Shown: piece after piece, positions 25,641-37,700 of the stretch | Numbering within the stretch: the stretch's first letter is position 1 | How the letters are laid out: the number at the start of each line of letters is the position of its first letter | DNA from: Kiloniellaceae bacterium | GTDB lineage: Bacteria; Pseudomonadota; Alphaproteobacteria; Kiloniellales; J153 | Assembly (NCBI GenBank): GCA_021776175.1 | Contig: JAJFGJ010000015.1 | Location: 1-41,727 of the forward strand | Direction: 5' to 3' | DNA length: 41,727 bases | Position numbers and translations under genes: made by a program | Notes under the pieces: model-generated | Database searches by the model: none | Told to the model about the DNA's origin: nothing | The model's input: only the letters and a program-made list of their open reading frames with translations

Positions 25641-26390
25641 ATGCCCTGGCCCCTGCCGACATCCGAACCCGAGCTTCTGGCTCTGGCCAAGTCCTATCCC
25701 TTCGCGGCTCCCGCTAAATCTTATCTTTTCCGCGATGGCGCGGCGGCGCTTTCGGACCCTGCCTTGTCGGCGCCCGGTCTCTACGACGGGCGGACCGCGG
25801 TCATCGCGCACGGATCCAACCGCTCCCCGGACCAGCTTCTGCGCAAGTTCGGCGCCGGTGCCGAAATCCCGGTGACGCGCGCCTGGCTGGCCGGTTACGA
25901 CGTGGTCTATTCGGCCCACGTGACCGGGTACGGATCGATCGCGGCGAATCTGCGGCACGCGCCGGGCGTGCGCGCTTGCGTTTTCGTGACCTGGCTGACC
26001 GCCGGGCAACTCACCCGCATGCACGAAACCGAACTGGGCGGGGAAAATTATTTCTATGGTTCCCTGGAAGGAATCGATCTGGCCTTGGAACTTGGCCCGC
26101 AAGGCGGTCTGCGCGAGGCGCGGGTTTACCTTTCCACCCGGGGCTGCGTCGCGGTGCGGGGGCGGCCGCTCGGCCTGGCGGCGGTTGAGGCGCAAGGGCG
26201 CACGCACGCCGCCTTGCCCCAGGACGGTGCCCAGGAAACGGTGCGCGAGCGCCACCGGGGGGATGAAAAGCTCGACGATTTCATCCTGCGCAACATACGC
26301 GACCGCGCCCGCCGCACGGCCTTGATCGCGGAAATGAGCACCCAGGCCGTTCCCGCCGACGCCCCCGATTTCCGGGTGATCGACGTTTAA
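25641..26390 (+). CDS. Gamma-glutamylcyclotransferase-like protein
   Basis: A 249-residue protein. Residues about 50-160 show the pattern of the gamma-glutamylcyclotransferase/BtrG fold: AHGSNRSPDQLLRKF in place of the YGSNL loop, a strand GYDVVYSAHV, ANLRHAPGVRACVFVTWLTAGQL, and HETELGGENYFYG with a Glu at the catalytic-Glu position of the fold. The first part and the C-terminal ~70 residues are specific to this protein. The substrate is unknown; enzymes of the fold cyclise gamma-glutamyl peptides or amines to 5-oxoproline. It follows DUF4170 by 47 bases. No promoter of its own was seen. Confidence 0.6.
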   Translation: MPWPLPTSEPELLALAKSYPFAAPAKSYLFRDGAAALSDPALSAPGLYDGRTAVIAHGSNRSPDQLLRKFGAGAEIPVTRAWLAGYDVVYSAHVTGYGSIAANLRHAPGVRACVFVTWLTAGQLTRMHETELGGENYFYGSLEGIDLALELGPQGGLREARVYLSTRGCVAVRGRPLGLAAVEAQGRTHAALPQDGAQETVRERHRGDEKLDDFILRNIRDRARRTALIAEMSTQAVPADAPDFRVIDV

Positions 26391-26399
26391 CGCACGATG

Positions 26400-26423
26400 C
26401 GCCGCCGCCCACCCGTGGCGGCG
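26400..26423 (+). terminator. 7-bp GC hairpin after the cyclotransferase-like gene
   Basis: CGCCGCC (26400-26406) and GGCGGCG (26417-26423) frame a 10-base loop, starting 10 bases after the stop codon. Only a weak T-rich tail (TTGACTT) follows. TTGACT at 26424-26429 could instead be the -35 box of an sdh promoter, with a poor -10 (TTACAT) 16 bases on. Confidence 0.4.
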
Positions 26424-26534
26424 TTGACTTATGCTGCATTGCGAATTACATCAGAGCGTTGCGGTAAGCGGCCCACGCGAATCGGGTGGGCTTCTTCGCT
26501 TTCATGCGTCTTGCCGCCTCGATGGAGGCTACAC

Positions 26535-26930
26535 ATGAGCGCCCAAAATCGGCCGTTGTCGCCTCATCTGCAGGTCTGGCGCCCGCAGATGACCATGGTT
26601 ATTTCTTTCGGACATCGCGCGACCGGCGTTGCCTTGGCGGCCGGCACGCTACTTCTCGTTTATTGGCTGGCCGCAGCCGCGACCGGGGCCGAGGCCTACG
26701 AGACCGCGAGCGGCCTTATCGGTTCCTGGTTCGGCCGCCTGTGTTTGTTCGGCTGGACCCTGGCCCTTTTCTTTCACGTGTGCAACGGCGTCCGGCATCT
26801 GTTTTGGGATGTCGGCATGGGTTACGAGCTGCCGGACGCGGACCGCAGCGGCTGGGCGGTTCTGGCCGGCACCGCGATCCTGACTCTGGTCACCTGGATC
26901 GCCGGATACGGCTTTATGGGAGCTTATTAG
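26535..26930 (+). CDS. sdhC: Succinate dehydrogenase cytochrome b556 subunit
   Basis: A 131-residue inner-membrane subunit of complex II that binds heme b and ubiquinone with SdhD. It has the family start RPLSPHLQVWRPQMTM, the SFGHRATGVAL signature, three hydrophobic helices, and HVCNGVRHLFWD carrying the heme-ligand histidine. The ATG at 26535 has a good GGAGG ribosome site. It is the first gene of a standard sdhCDAB operon; sdhD starts on the base after its stop codon. Confidence 0.93.
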   Translation: MSAQNRPLSPHLQVWRPQMTMVISFGHRATGVALAAGTLLLVYWLAAAATGAEAYETASGLIGSWFGRLCLFGWTLALFFHVCNGVRHLFWDVGMGYELPDADRSGWAVLAGTAILTLVTWIAGYGFMGAY

Positions 26931-27311
26931 ATGTCACTGCGCAGCCCGCTGGGGCGAATCAAGGGACTGGGTATCGCGCACGAGGGCGTTGGCCACTGGT
27001 GGGTGCATCGCTTGGGTTCCCTGGCGCTGGTGCCCTTGACCATATGGTTTGTCGCCTCGTTGGTTTCTTTGGCCGGGGCGGACTATTTCGCCATGCGCGA
27101 GTGGATGGGTTCGCCGGTTGTCGCCGGCCTTCTGATCATGTTGATCGTCGCCATGTTCCACCATGCGTCGATGAGCCTGGGGGTGGTGATCGAGGATTAC
27201 GTTCATAACGAAGCCGCGAAGATCGCCAGTCTGATAGCGGTGAAGGCCGCGACGGTGGTTTTGTCGCTAATCGGCGTGCTGTCGGTGCTGAGCGTTCTGT
27301 TCGGAAGGTAA
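26931..27311 (+). CDS. sdhD: Succinate dehydrogenase membrane anchor subunit
   Basis: A 126-residue membrane protein with three hydrophobic helices. The family features are RIKGLGIAHEGVGHWWVHRLGSLAL-type N-terminus with the quinone-site region, and HHASMSLGVVIEDYVHNE with the second heme-ligand histidine followed by the conserved Asp-Tyr. It completes the membrane domain with SdhC. The ATG directly abuts the sdhC stop (no spacer), so the two are translationally coupled. sdhA follows after 21 bases. Confidence 0.92.
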   Translation: MSLRSPLGRIKGLGIAHEGVGHWWVHRLGSLALVPLTIWFVASLVSLAGADYFAMREWMGSPVVAGLLIMLIVAMFHHASMSLGVVIEDYVHNEAAKIASLIAVKAATVVLSLIGVLSVLSVLFGR

Positions 27312-27332
27312 TGCGGGGATAGGCCTTATAAG

Positions 27333-29117
27333 ATGACGAAGTCCTACGAGATCGCCGACCATACCCACGATGTCGTTGTCGTGGGCGCCGGAGGCGCGGG
27401 CTTGCGCGCGGCCTTGGGCCTGGCCGAGGCAGGCTTGAAGACGGCCTGCATCACCAAGGTTTTTCCGACCCGCAGCCACACCGTCGCGGCCCAAGGCGGG
27501 ATCTCCGCCTCGCTCGGCAACATGGGCGAAGACGACTGGCGCTGGCACGCTTACGACACGGTCAAGGGGTCAGACTGGCTCGGCGATCAGGACGCGATCG
27601 AGTATATGGTCAAGGAGGCACCGGCCGCGGTCGTCGAGCTGGAGCACTATGGCGTGCCTTTCAGCCGCACCGAGACGGGCACCATTTATCAGCGCCCCTT
27701 CGGCGGCATGACCACCAAGTTCGGCGAAGGTATCGCGCAACGCACCTGCGCCGCCGCCGACCGCACCGGCCATGCCATGCTGCATACCCTGTATCAGCAA
27801 AGCCTGCGCAACAACGCCGAGTTCTTTATCGAGTACTTCGCCATCGATTTGATGATGGAAGACGGGGTGTGCCGGGGCGTGGTCGCCTGGAATCTGGACG
27901 ACGGCACGATCCATCGTTTCCGCGCCAAGATGGTGGTCCTGGCGACCGGCGGTTACGGCCGGGCCTATTTTTCCTGCACCGGGGCGCATACCTGCACCGG
28001 CGATGGCGCCGGCATGGCCTTGCGCGCCGGACTGCCCGCCCAGGATATGGAATTCGTGCAGTTCCACCCGACCGGGATCTACGGCGCCGGCTGCCTAATC
28101 ACCGAGGGTGTGCGCGGCGAAGGCGGCTATCTGACCAATTCGGAAGGCGAGCGCTTCATGGAGCGTTACGCGCCCAGCGCCAAGGACCTGGCCAGCCGCG
28201 ACGTGGTCAGCCGCTCCATGACCATCGAGGTTAGCGAAGGGCGCGGCGTTGGGGCCGACAAGGACCACATACATCTGCATATCGAACACCTGGATCCCGA
28301 CCTCATTAACGAGCGCTTGCCCGGCATCTCGGAATCCGCGAGCATCTTCGCCGGCGTCGACGTGACCAAGGAGCCGATCCCGGTTCTACCCACTTGCCAC
28401 TACAACATGGGCGGAGTTCCGGCGCTCTATACCGGGGAAGCGGTTACCCTTAAAGGTAAGAAAGAAGCCGTCGTGCCCGGCCTGATGGCGATCGGTGAAG
28501 CGGCATGCGTGTCGGTCCACGGCGCCAACCGCCTGGGTTCCAACTCGCTGCTCGATCTCGTGGTCTTCGGCCGCGCCGCGGCCAAGCGCTGCGCCGAAAT
28601 CGTGAAATCGGGCGAGACTCACGCGCCCCTGCCGCGCGACGCGGACGAGATGGCGCTCAGTCGTTTAGATGCCATGCGCCACGCCAAGGGTGGCGCCCCG
28701 ACGTCGGTGTTGCGCGGCGGGATGCAGCGCGCCATGCAGGACCATGCCGCCGTATTCCGCACCGGCGAGTCCTTGGATGAAGGGGTCGCGAAGCTGCAAG
28801 CGCTTTGGCGGCAGCGCGACGACATCGCGGTCACCGACCGCTCCATGATCTGGAACTCGGATCTGGTCGAAACCTTGGAACTCGACAACCTGATGGTCCA
28901 ATCGCTGGTCACCATGACCGGGGCCGCGAACCGTGAGGAAAGCCGCGGCGCCCACGCGCGCGAGGATTTTCCGGACCGCGACGACGAGAAATGGATGAAG
29001 CACACGCTGGCCTGGTGCAGCGAAGCCGGTAAGGTCAAGTTCGGTTACCGGGACGTGCACCTGGAGCCCTTGACCGACGAGGTCCAGTCCTTCCCGCCCA
29101 AGGCGCGGGTGTATTGA
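27333..29117 (+). CDS. sdhA: Succinate dehydrogenase flavoprotein subunit
   Basis: A 594-residue flavoprotein that oxidises succinate to fumarate on the inner face of the membrane. Family motifs: dinucleotide loop [19 protein letters not shown], the covalent-FAD histidine in [38 protein letters not shown] and the C-terminal MKHTLAW and FPPKARVY endings. The length is the family norm. The second gene-pair spacing to sdhB is 33 bases. Nothing unusual. Confidence 0.96.
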   Translation: MTKSYEIADHTHDVVVVGAGGAGLRAALGLAEAGLKTACITKVFPTRSHTVAAQGGISASLGNMGEDDWRWHAYDTVKGSDWLGDQDAIEYMVKEAPAAVVELEHYGVPFSRTETGTIYQRPFGGMTTKFGEGIAQRTCAAADRTGHAMLHTLYQQSLRNNAEFFIEYFAIDLMMEDGVCRGVVAWNLDDGTIHRFRAKMVVLATGGYGRAYFSCTGAHTCTGDGAGMALRAGLPAQDMEFVQFHPTGIYGAGCLITEGVRGEGGYLTNSEGERFMERYAPSAKDLASRDVVSRSMTIEVSEGRGVGADKDHIHLHIEHLDPDLINERLPGISESASIFAGVDVTKEPIPVLPTCHYNMGGVPALYTGEAVTLKGKKEAVVPGLMAIGEAACVSVHGANRLGSNSLLDLVVFGRAAAKRCAEIVKSGETHAPLPRDADEMALSRLDAMRHAKGGAPTSVLRGGMQRAMQDHAAVFRTGESLDEGVAKLQALWRQRDDIAVTDRSMIWNSDLVETLELDNLMVQSLVTMTGAANREESRGAHAREDFPDRDDEKWMKHTLAWCSEAGKVKFGYRDVHLEPLTDEVQSFPPKARVY

Positions 29118-29150
29118 CGGTCAATTATATTATGGGACGTTGACGCAGCC

Positions 29151-29930
29151 ATGGTTCAATTCAATCTGCCCAAGAACTCGCGCGTAACCGAGGGCAAGAC
29201 GCACGAGGCACCCGACGGCGCCATCAAGCTTCGCAACATCAAGGTCTACCGCTGGAACCCCGACGACGAGGATAACCCGCGCGTCGATACCTACCAGGTC
29301 GATCTCGATACCTGCGGCCCCATGGTTCTGGACGCGCTGATCAAGATCAAGGACGAGATCGATCCGACCTTGACCTTCCGCCGTTCCTGCCGCGAAGGCG
29401 TGTGCGGTTCCTGCGCCATGAACATCGACGGCAACAACACCTTGGCGTGCACGAAATTCATCGACGATGTCAAAGGCGACATCAAGATCTATCCCCTGCC
29501 GCACATGGCGGTGGTCAAAGACCTGGTGCCGGACATGACCCAGGCCTATGCCCAGTACACTTCGATCGAACCCTGGCTCAAGACGACGACACCGGCGCCG
29601 GAGCGCGAGCGCCTGCAATCCCAGGACGACCGTGCCAAGCTGGATGGCCTTTGGGAATGCATCCTGTGTTTTTCCTGTTCGACCTCATGCCCCAGCTATT
29701 GGTGGAACGGCGAACGTTTCCTGGGCCCTGCGATTTTGCTGCAGACCTACCGCTGGATCTCCGATAGCCGCGACGAGGCGGCCGGGGAGCGCCTCGATGC
29801 CCTGGAAGACCCTTTCCGGATGTTCCGTTGCCACACCATCATGAACTGCACCCAGACCTGCCCCAAGAGCCTCAATCCCGCCAAGGCCATCGGCGAGCTC
29901 AAGAAACTCCTGGTTTCGCGCACCGTGTGA
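29151..29930 (+). CDS. sdhB: Succinate dehydrogenase iron-sulfur subunit
   Basis: A 259-residue protein that carries electrons from SdhA to quinone through three clusters, all with intact ligands: [2Fe-2S] in [16 protein letters not shown] plus TLACT, [4Fe-4S] in [16 protein letters not shown], and [3Fe-4S] in [17 protein letters not shown]. Last gene of the sdh operon. A palindrome overlaps its stop codon. The N-terminus is about 20 residues longer than in E. coli, as is usual in Alphaproteobacteria. Confidence 0.96.
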   Translation: MVQFNLPKNSRVTEGKTHEAPDGAIKLRNIKVYRWNPDDEDNPRVDTYQVDLDTCGPMVLDALIKIKDEIDPTLTFRRSCREGVCGSCAMNIDGNNTLACTKFIDDVKGDIKIYPLPHMAVVKDLVPDMTQAYAQYTSIEPWLKTTTPAPERERLQSQDDRAKLDGLWECILCFSCSTSCPSYWWNGERFLGPAILLQTYRWISDSRDEAAGERLDALEDPFRMFRCHTIMNCTQTCPKSLNPAKAIGELKKLLVSRTV

Positions 29931-29954
29931 GGGCGCCCTCCTAGGCGTTTTCCA
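29929..29954 (+). terminator. Possible terminator after sdhB
   Basis: GAGGGCGCCCTC (29929-29940) is a perfect palindrome overlapping the sdhB stop codon. An alternative small stem CGCC-ctccta-GGCG is followed by TTTTCC. Either could end transcription of the operon; both are weak. Confidence 0.4.
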
Positions 29955-29971
29955 TTCGGGTCGGATAATTT

Positions 29972-30076
29972 CCCCTCACCCAGCTTCGGCTAGGGCGCGG
30001 CCTTCGGTCCCGCCAAGCCTACGCAACCCTCTCCCAGTGGGAGAGGGAGGGACCCGCGTAGCGGGAGGGTGAGGGG
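29972..30076. repeat. 105-bp fold-back element with 10-bp terminal inverted repeats
   Basis: CCCCTCACCC (29972-29981) and GGGTGAGGGG (30067-30076) are exact complements, and an inner hairpin CCCTCTCCC-agt-GGGAGAGGG (near 30030-30050) lies between them. This is the widespread proteobacterial CCCTCACCC/CTCTCCC intergenic repeat. It separates the convergent sdhB and prfC and abuts the prfC stop, where it may act as a bidirectional transcription stop. Confidence 0.75.
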
Positions 30077-30079
30077 GCT

Positions 30080-31657
30080 TTACTCCAGTTCCTTGGTTTT
30101 CAGGAACTCGATACCTTCGTTGTTGCGCATGGTGTAGTCGAGATCCCAATCGTTGCGGGCCATGAACACCGGCCTGCCGTCGCGGTCCAGAACTACCGAT
30201 GAGGGATGAGCTTTCACGAAATCTTCCAGACTCTTTTCATCCGCCGCGCGCAGCCAGCGCGCCACCGCGAAGGGCGTATCCTCGAACACGATCTCGACCC
30301 GGTACTCCTGCTTGGCGCGCGCCGCCAGAACGTCGAGTTGCAGGACCCCGACCACGCCGACGATCCATTGCGGCCCCAGGCTGGGCTTGAAGACCTGAAC
30401 CAGGCCTTCCTCCGCCAGGTCGTCGAGGGCGCGGCGCAGCTGCTTGGCGCGCGAAGAGTCGGGCAGGTGCACGCGGCGCAGGATTTCCGGCGCGAAGGCG
30501 GGCAGCCCGGTAAAGCGCAAGGCCTCGCCTTCGGTGAAGGTATCGCCGACCCTGACCGTGCCGTGGTTGGGCACCCCGATCACGTCGCCCGGCCCGGCGT
30601 CGTTCACGATCTCGCGGTCGCGGGCCATGAAGAAGATGGGGCTGTGGACCACCAGGTCCTTGCCGGTGCGCACCTGGCGCAGCTTCATGCCGCGCTTGAA
30701 GTTGCCCGAACACAGCCGGATGAAGGCGACCCGGTCGCGGTGGTTCGGATCCATGTTGGCCTGCACCTTGAAGACGAAGCCGGTGACGGCGTCTTCGTCC
30801 GGTTGCACGGTGCGCTTGTCGGCAGGGCCGGGGCGGGGCGGCGGCGCGTGGCTGGCGATCAGGTCCAGCAATGTTTCGATGCCGTAGTTCTTCAGCGCGC
30901 TGCCGAAAATAGCCGGCGTCATATGGCCTTCGAGATAGGATTGACGATCGAAGGTTGGATAGGCGGCGCGGACCAGGTCGATGTTCTCGCGCGCCACGTC
31001 CAGGATCGGCGCCGGCACGGCGTCGTCCAGTTGCCGATCATCGATGCCGCCACACTGAACGGTCCGGTCGTGAACGCCGCTTGGGCCCTGGGTGGAGGTT
31101 AAATACCGGTCGCCGACCAAGTCGTAGCAGCCGTGGAATTGCCCGCCCATGCCCAGGGGCCAGACCAGGGGGGCGATATCCAGGGCCAGGGCGTCCTGAA
31201 TTTCATCCAGAAGCTCGAAAGGGTCGCGCCCTTCGCGGTCGACCTTGTTGATCAGGGTCATGATCGGGATATCGCGCAGGCGGCAGACTTCGAGCAACTT
31301 GCGGGTTTGACTTTCGATGCCCTTGGCCGCGTCGATCACCATGATCGCGGAATCGACGGCGGTCAGGGTGCGGTAGGTGTCCTCGCTGAAATCCTCATGG
31401 CCCGGGGTGTCGAGAAGATTGAAGATCAGGCCGTCGTGTTCGAAGGTCATGACCGAGCTGGTCACCGAGATGCCGCGTTCCTGCTCGATCTTCATCCAGT
31501 CGGAGCGCGCTCGCCGCTTGTCGCCGCGCGCCTTCACGCTGCCGGCCAGGTGGATCGCGCCCCCGGCCAGCAACAGCTTTTCGGTCAGGGTCGTCTTGCC
31601 CGCGTCCGGGTGCGAGATAATCGCGAAAGTGCGGCGCCGTTGGTAATCGGCCGTCAT
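30080..31657 (-). CDS. prfC: Peptide chain release factor 3
   Basis: A 525-residue translational GTPase that recycles release factors 1 and 2 from the ribosome. GTPase motifs: P-loop SHPDAGKTTLTE, RGISVTSSVM, DTPGHEDFSEDTYR and NKVDREGRDP. The RF3-type segments ARGDKRRARSDWMKIEQERG and the C-terminal DVLAARAKQEYRVEI distinguish it from EF-G. Length is typical. It lies downstream of recQ and LysR in the same direction, 84 bases after recQ. Confidence 0.96.
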   Translation of the reverse strand: MTADYQRRRTFAIISHPDAGKTTLTEKLLLAGGAIHLAGSVKARGDKRRARSDWMKIEQERGISVTSSVMTFEHDGLIFNLLDTPGHEDFSEDTYRTLTAVDSAIMVIDAAKGIESQTRKLLEVCRLRDIPIMTLINKVDREGRDPFELLDEIQDALALDIAPLVWPLGMGGQFHGCYDLVGDRYLTSTQGPSGVHDRTVQCGGIDDRQLDDAVPAPILDVARENIDLVRAAYPTFDRQSYLEGHMTPAIFGSALKNYGIETLLDLIASHAPPPRPGPADKRTVQPDEDAVTGFVFKVQANMDPNHRDRVAFIRLCSGNFKRGMKLRQVRTGKDLVVHSPIFFMARDREIVNDAGPGDVIGVPNHGTVRVGDTFTEGEALRFTGLPAFAPEILRRVHLPDSSRAKQLRRALDDLAEEGLVQVFKPSLGPQWIVGVVGVLQLDVLAARAKQEYRVEIVFEDTPFAVARWLRAADEKSLEDFVKAHPSSVVLDRDGRPVFMARNDWDLDYTMRNNEGIEFLKTKELE

Positions 31658-31741
31658 GGTCTACTCACAAGGTTCCAGGATGCGGTTGGTGGCGGGATTG
31701 CAGGAATAGATATGCCCTCCCGGCTCAAATGCAATCGGGGG

Positions 31742-33607
<1,866 letters not shown>

Positions 33608-33616
33608 CGCCTTGGA

Positions 33617-34552
33617 TTAGCTGCCGGCCATGGTCCTGGCAAGCGGCATGGGGGCCTGCCCGGCAAGGCGCCCGGACTCGGCCTTGAAAATATCGACCAA
33701 GGCCGCGTTCACGGCACGCACGGCGGGCGAACGGCGCAAATCTTGATGCATGACCAGGTGCAAATCGCGCACAATTTCGTCCAGGGGCGAGCTTAGGCGC
33801 AGCAGCGCCGGGTCCCGGTCGCCCGCGAAACAGGGCAAAACGCCCAGGCCCGCGCCTTTGCGCACCGCTTCGTGCAGAACCAAACCGTTATTCACCCGTA
33901 TCGCCGGCGAGCGCCCGTCGAGGCGCGACAACAACCAGGTCTGGTTCTGGAAATAGGCGTGGTCCTCATCATAGCCGACCCAGGCGCACTTTGTGTAGCG
34001 CTCCTCGCCGCGCGCCGCCGGATGGTCCGCCACATAGTCGTGGGCACCGTAAACCGCGAAGGTGTAGCCGCCGATCTTACGGGCGATCAAGCTGGGATTG
34101 TCCGGCAGGCACTCGCGGATAAGCAAATCCGCCTCGCGCCGCGAGAGATCGGCCTGGATGTGCGTGACCGAGATCTCGATCTCGATTTCCGGCAGGCGGG
34201 CGCGCAGCGCCGTCAGGTGATCGGTCAGGAACTGCGCGAAGGTCTCCCAGATCGAAATTCGGACCACGCCCCGGGGCACTCCATCGCCATCTTGCGTGAA
34301 ACTCGCCCGGTGGCGGTCGACCGCCAGGGCCGAACGCTCCATGGCCTCGGCCAGGGGCATCAGCTCCGTTCCCGACGCCGTCGGCACGAAGCCTTCCGGC
34401 AAGCGGTCGAAGAGGCGTGCGTGAAGCGAGTCTTCCAGGCCCCTCAAGCGCCGGCCCACGGTCGGCTGAGTGACCTTGAGGCTGCGCGCGGCGGCGGAAA
34501 GACTGCCCTCGCGCGCGACCGCGAGGAACATGCGCAAATCGTCCCAGTTCAT
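33617..34552 (-). CDS. LysR-family transcriptional regulator
   Basis: A 311-residue regulator. The winged helix-turn-helix is at residues 1-60 (DDLRMFLAVAREGSLSAAARSLKVTQPTVGRRLRGLE), joined to a ligand-binding domain of about 90-300. The effector is unknown. I chose ATG 34552, where family members usually start (MNWDDLRMFL); the frame is open to 34603. It is divergent from the fused ABC exporter, so it may control it, as LysR regulators often govern the divergent neighbour. An ATGTTTAACAT palindrome sits in the spacer. Confidence 0.88.
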   Translation of the reverse strand: MNWDDLRMFLAVAREGSLSAAARSLKVTQPTVGRRLRGLEDSLHARLFDRLPEGFVPTASGTELMPLAEAMERSALAVDRHRASFTQDGDGVPRGVVRISIWETFAQFLTDHLTALRARLPEIEIEISVTHIQADLSRREADLLIRECLPDNPSLIARKIGGYTFAVYGAHDYVADHPAARGEERYTKCAWVGYDEDHAYFQNQTWLLSRLDGRSPAIRVNNGLVLHEAVRKGAGLGVLPCFAGDRDPALLRLSSPLDEIVRDLHLVMHQDLRRSPAVRAVNAALVDIFKAESGRLAGQAPMPLARTMAGS

Positions 34553-34592
34553 GGCCCCAGGATGCCGAGTCGAGGGTCCGGCTTCAACAAAA

Positions 34593-34603
34593 ATGTTTAA
34601 CAT
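34593..34603. promoter_or_regulatory. Possible LysR operator ATGTTTAACAT
   Basis: An 11-bp perfect-arm palindrome (ATGTT-t-AACAT) 41 bases upstream of the LysR start in the AT-rich divergent spacer to the ABC gene. Its position fits an autoregulatory LysR site; binding is inferred. Confidence 0.4.
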
Positions 34604-34703
34604 GAATAGAAATTATATGATCGGAATACATTTTTGTTTGGGATATATCTGAGTCTCTCAGGGCGCGAATACGGCGGCCGGAAATTATGGGGGCGGCGAG
34701 GCG

Positions 34704-37700
34704 ATGTATTTCAATCCCAGGCTTTGGGTTTTTACCGCCGGGGTGCGCGGGCGCATTTGGGGCTCGGTGGCTCTTGGCCTGTTCTCCACGGCCCTGGGCA
34801 TCGCGCGCCTCGCCCTGCTTGGCTGGCTGTTGGCTCTCGTTTTCGCCGGTGCGCCGCTATCCGACTTGGCCGCCGGGAGCGCGCTCGTCGCGCTGGCGGT
34901 TCTTCTGCGCGGGGGCCTGGAATACGCGCGGATCATGGTCGCGCACAGGACCGCGGCGGCGGTGCAACTGAATCTGCGGGCCCGACTCTACGACAAGGTT
35001 GTCGAGCTAGGGCCCGCGTTTTTCGGTCTGACACGAACCGGGGACGTGCTGGTCTCGCTGATCGATGGGGTCGAGCACCTGGAGGTCTATTTCGGCAAGT
35101 ACCTGCCGCAGTTGTTTATCGCCACGCTCAGCCCGATTCTGATTTTCGCTTTTGTCGCCTGGCTCGACCTGCCGGTCGCGTTGGTCTTTCTGCTTGCCGC
35201 CCTCGCCACCCTGGTCGCCCCGGCCGCCTTTCACCACTGGGACAACAAGAATTCCCTTGCCCGCGCCCGGGCCTATGGCGATTTCGCCGCCGAGTTTCTG
35301 GATTCGATACAGGGTTTGGCGACCCTCAAGGCCTTTGGGCAGAGCCAGGCGCGGGGCCAACTCCTGGCCGGCAAGGCGCAAGTGTTATTTCGCGCCACCA
35401 TGGGTGTCCTCATGACCAACACACTGTCGCGGGGCATCACCGATACCGGGATCGCCGTGGGCGCGGCGGCGGCGCTTGGCCTTGGCGCGGTCCGGGTTGG
35501 TCAGGGTGAGATGTCCCTGGGCGCGCTCTTGATCGTTCTCATGCTGGGCATCGAGGTTTTTCGGCCGTTGCGCGATCTGCGCTCGCTCCTGCACGAGGGT
35601 ATGTTGGCGCAATCCGCCGCCGGGAAAATACTGGAACTTTTCGCGCAAGAACCGCCAGTTCGCGATGTGGCGCGGGTGCGAGCTCCGGCGGGAGGGCCGT
35701 GGGGTGAGGCGGCGGTTGAATTCCAGGATGTTCATTTCTCCTATCCCGGCGGCCGGGGCGAAACCCACGCGGGCTTGAGTTTCGCCGCCGAAGCCGGCGA
35801 GCGGATCGGCATCGTGGGGTCGAGCGGGTCCGGCAAGTCATCGATGGTGCGCTTATTGCTTAGATTTTACGACCCCCAGGCCGGCCGGATTTCACTCGGC
35901 GGGCGCGACCTGCGCGACCTGAGTTTCGCGCAAATCCGAAGTCAGCTCGCCATCGTCAATCAGGACACCACGCTCTTTCACGGCAGTGTAGAGGATAACC
36001 TGCGCTTTGGTAATCCGTCGGCGTCCGAGGATGAATTAGTGGCGGCGGCGCGCGCGGCGAACGCCCACGATTTCATCATGGACCTGCCCCAAGGCTACGG
36101 CGCCGTGATTGGCGAGCGCGGAATCAAGCTTTCGGGCGGACAGCGGCAGCGCATCGCCATCGCCCGCGCGGTGCTGCGCGACGCGCCGATTCTGGTCCTC
36201 GACGAGGCTCTGTCGGCGGTCGATGCCGAAAACGAGGCCGTGATCCAAGAAGCGCTCGACCGGCTCATGGTCGGGCGCACGACCCTGATCCTGGCGCACC
36301 GGCTGTCCAGCATCATCGGCGCCGACCGCATACTGGTGCTGGGACAGGGCCGGGTCATGGAGAGCGGAAGCCACGATGCCCTGATGGCGAAGCGGGGCGC
36401 CTATTTCCGTCTGATGGGCGATCAAGCGCTGGATCGCGGCCAGGAAAGGACTCAAGCGGCCAAACGCGGGGCGGTACAATTTCTCGAAGCGGCAGCGCCG
36501 GTATTAGCCCCGGCGGCCACCGGCGCGCCGGTGCCAGAGGGTGGCATTCTAGCAGCCAGCGGCCTCGGTTGGGCCGGGGCGATCTCCTTGCTGATGCGGA
36601 TCGTGGCGCCCTGGCGCGGGCGCTTGGCCCTGACCTTCCTGTTCGGTATTTCGCGGGTCGTGGCCTTTATCTCGGTCGGTCTGGTCTCCGCCCTCGCCGT
36701 GGCGGCGGTCAAAAGCGGGGATCCGATTTTCTCCTTCATCGCCGCGCTCATGATCCTGGCGCCCGCCGCCGGGGTGCTGCACTGGTTGGAATCCTGGGTC
36801 GCGCACGACATGGCCTTTCGCCTGCTGGCGCAAATGCGGATCGACTTGTTCCGTAAGGTCGACAGCCTGGCGCCGGCTTATCTGGTGCGGCGGCGCACCG
36901 GCGATCTGGTCGCCATGGCGACCCACGATGTCGAACTGGTCGAGTTTTTCTTCGCCCACACCATCGCGCCGGCCTTCGTCGCGGTTCTGGTGCCCGGCGC
37001 GGCCATTTTCGGACTCGCCTGGGTCGCGCCCAGCTTGGCGCTCGCCCTTCTTCCCTTCTTGCTTGTGGTGGGTATCTCGCCCTTCCTCTTGCGCCGGCGC
37101 ATCGACCGCCTGGCTTCGCGCGACCGCGAGGCGCTGGGCGCCTTGAACGCGCACACGGTCGACACCATCCAGGGGCTTACCGAGATACTGGCGTTTCAGC
37201 GCGAAGCGGCGCGCCGGGAGGCTTTCCTCGATCTGACCCGGCGCCATCACGCGGTTCGCCTGCCGTTCTTCGCCGAGCTGACCATGCAAACCGCCTTGGT
37301 CGAGGTCATGACCACCTGGGGCGGCTTGGCTATCGTGCTGGCCGGCGGTGCCTTGGCGGTGTCTGGCGCGATCTCGCCACTATATCTGCCCTTGCTTACT
37401 TTGCTCGCCATGGCGGCCTTCCTACCGGTCTCCGAAATCGCCGATATCGGCCGGCAGTTGGCCGATACCCTGGGCGCGACCCGGCGCCTCAATACCGTCC
37501 ACGGCGAGCCGGTTCCGGTCGCCGACGGGACCCTCGACGTCGAATCCCGCCAGGAAGACGGCGCCGACCTTGCTTTCGAGAACGTCAGCTTCCATTACAC
37601 CGATGCCGCCCGCCCCGCCCTGCACCAGGTGTCGCTAAGGATCGAGGCCGGGCAGACGGTGGCCCTGGTCGGTCCCTCCGGCGCCGGGAAGACGACCATG

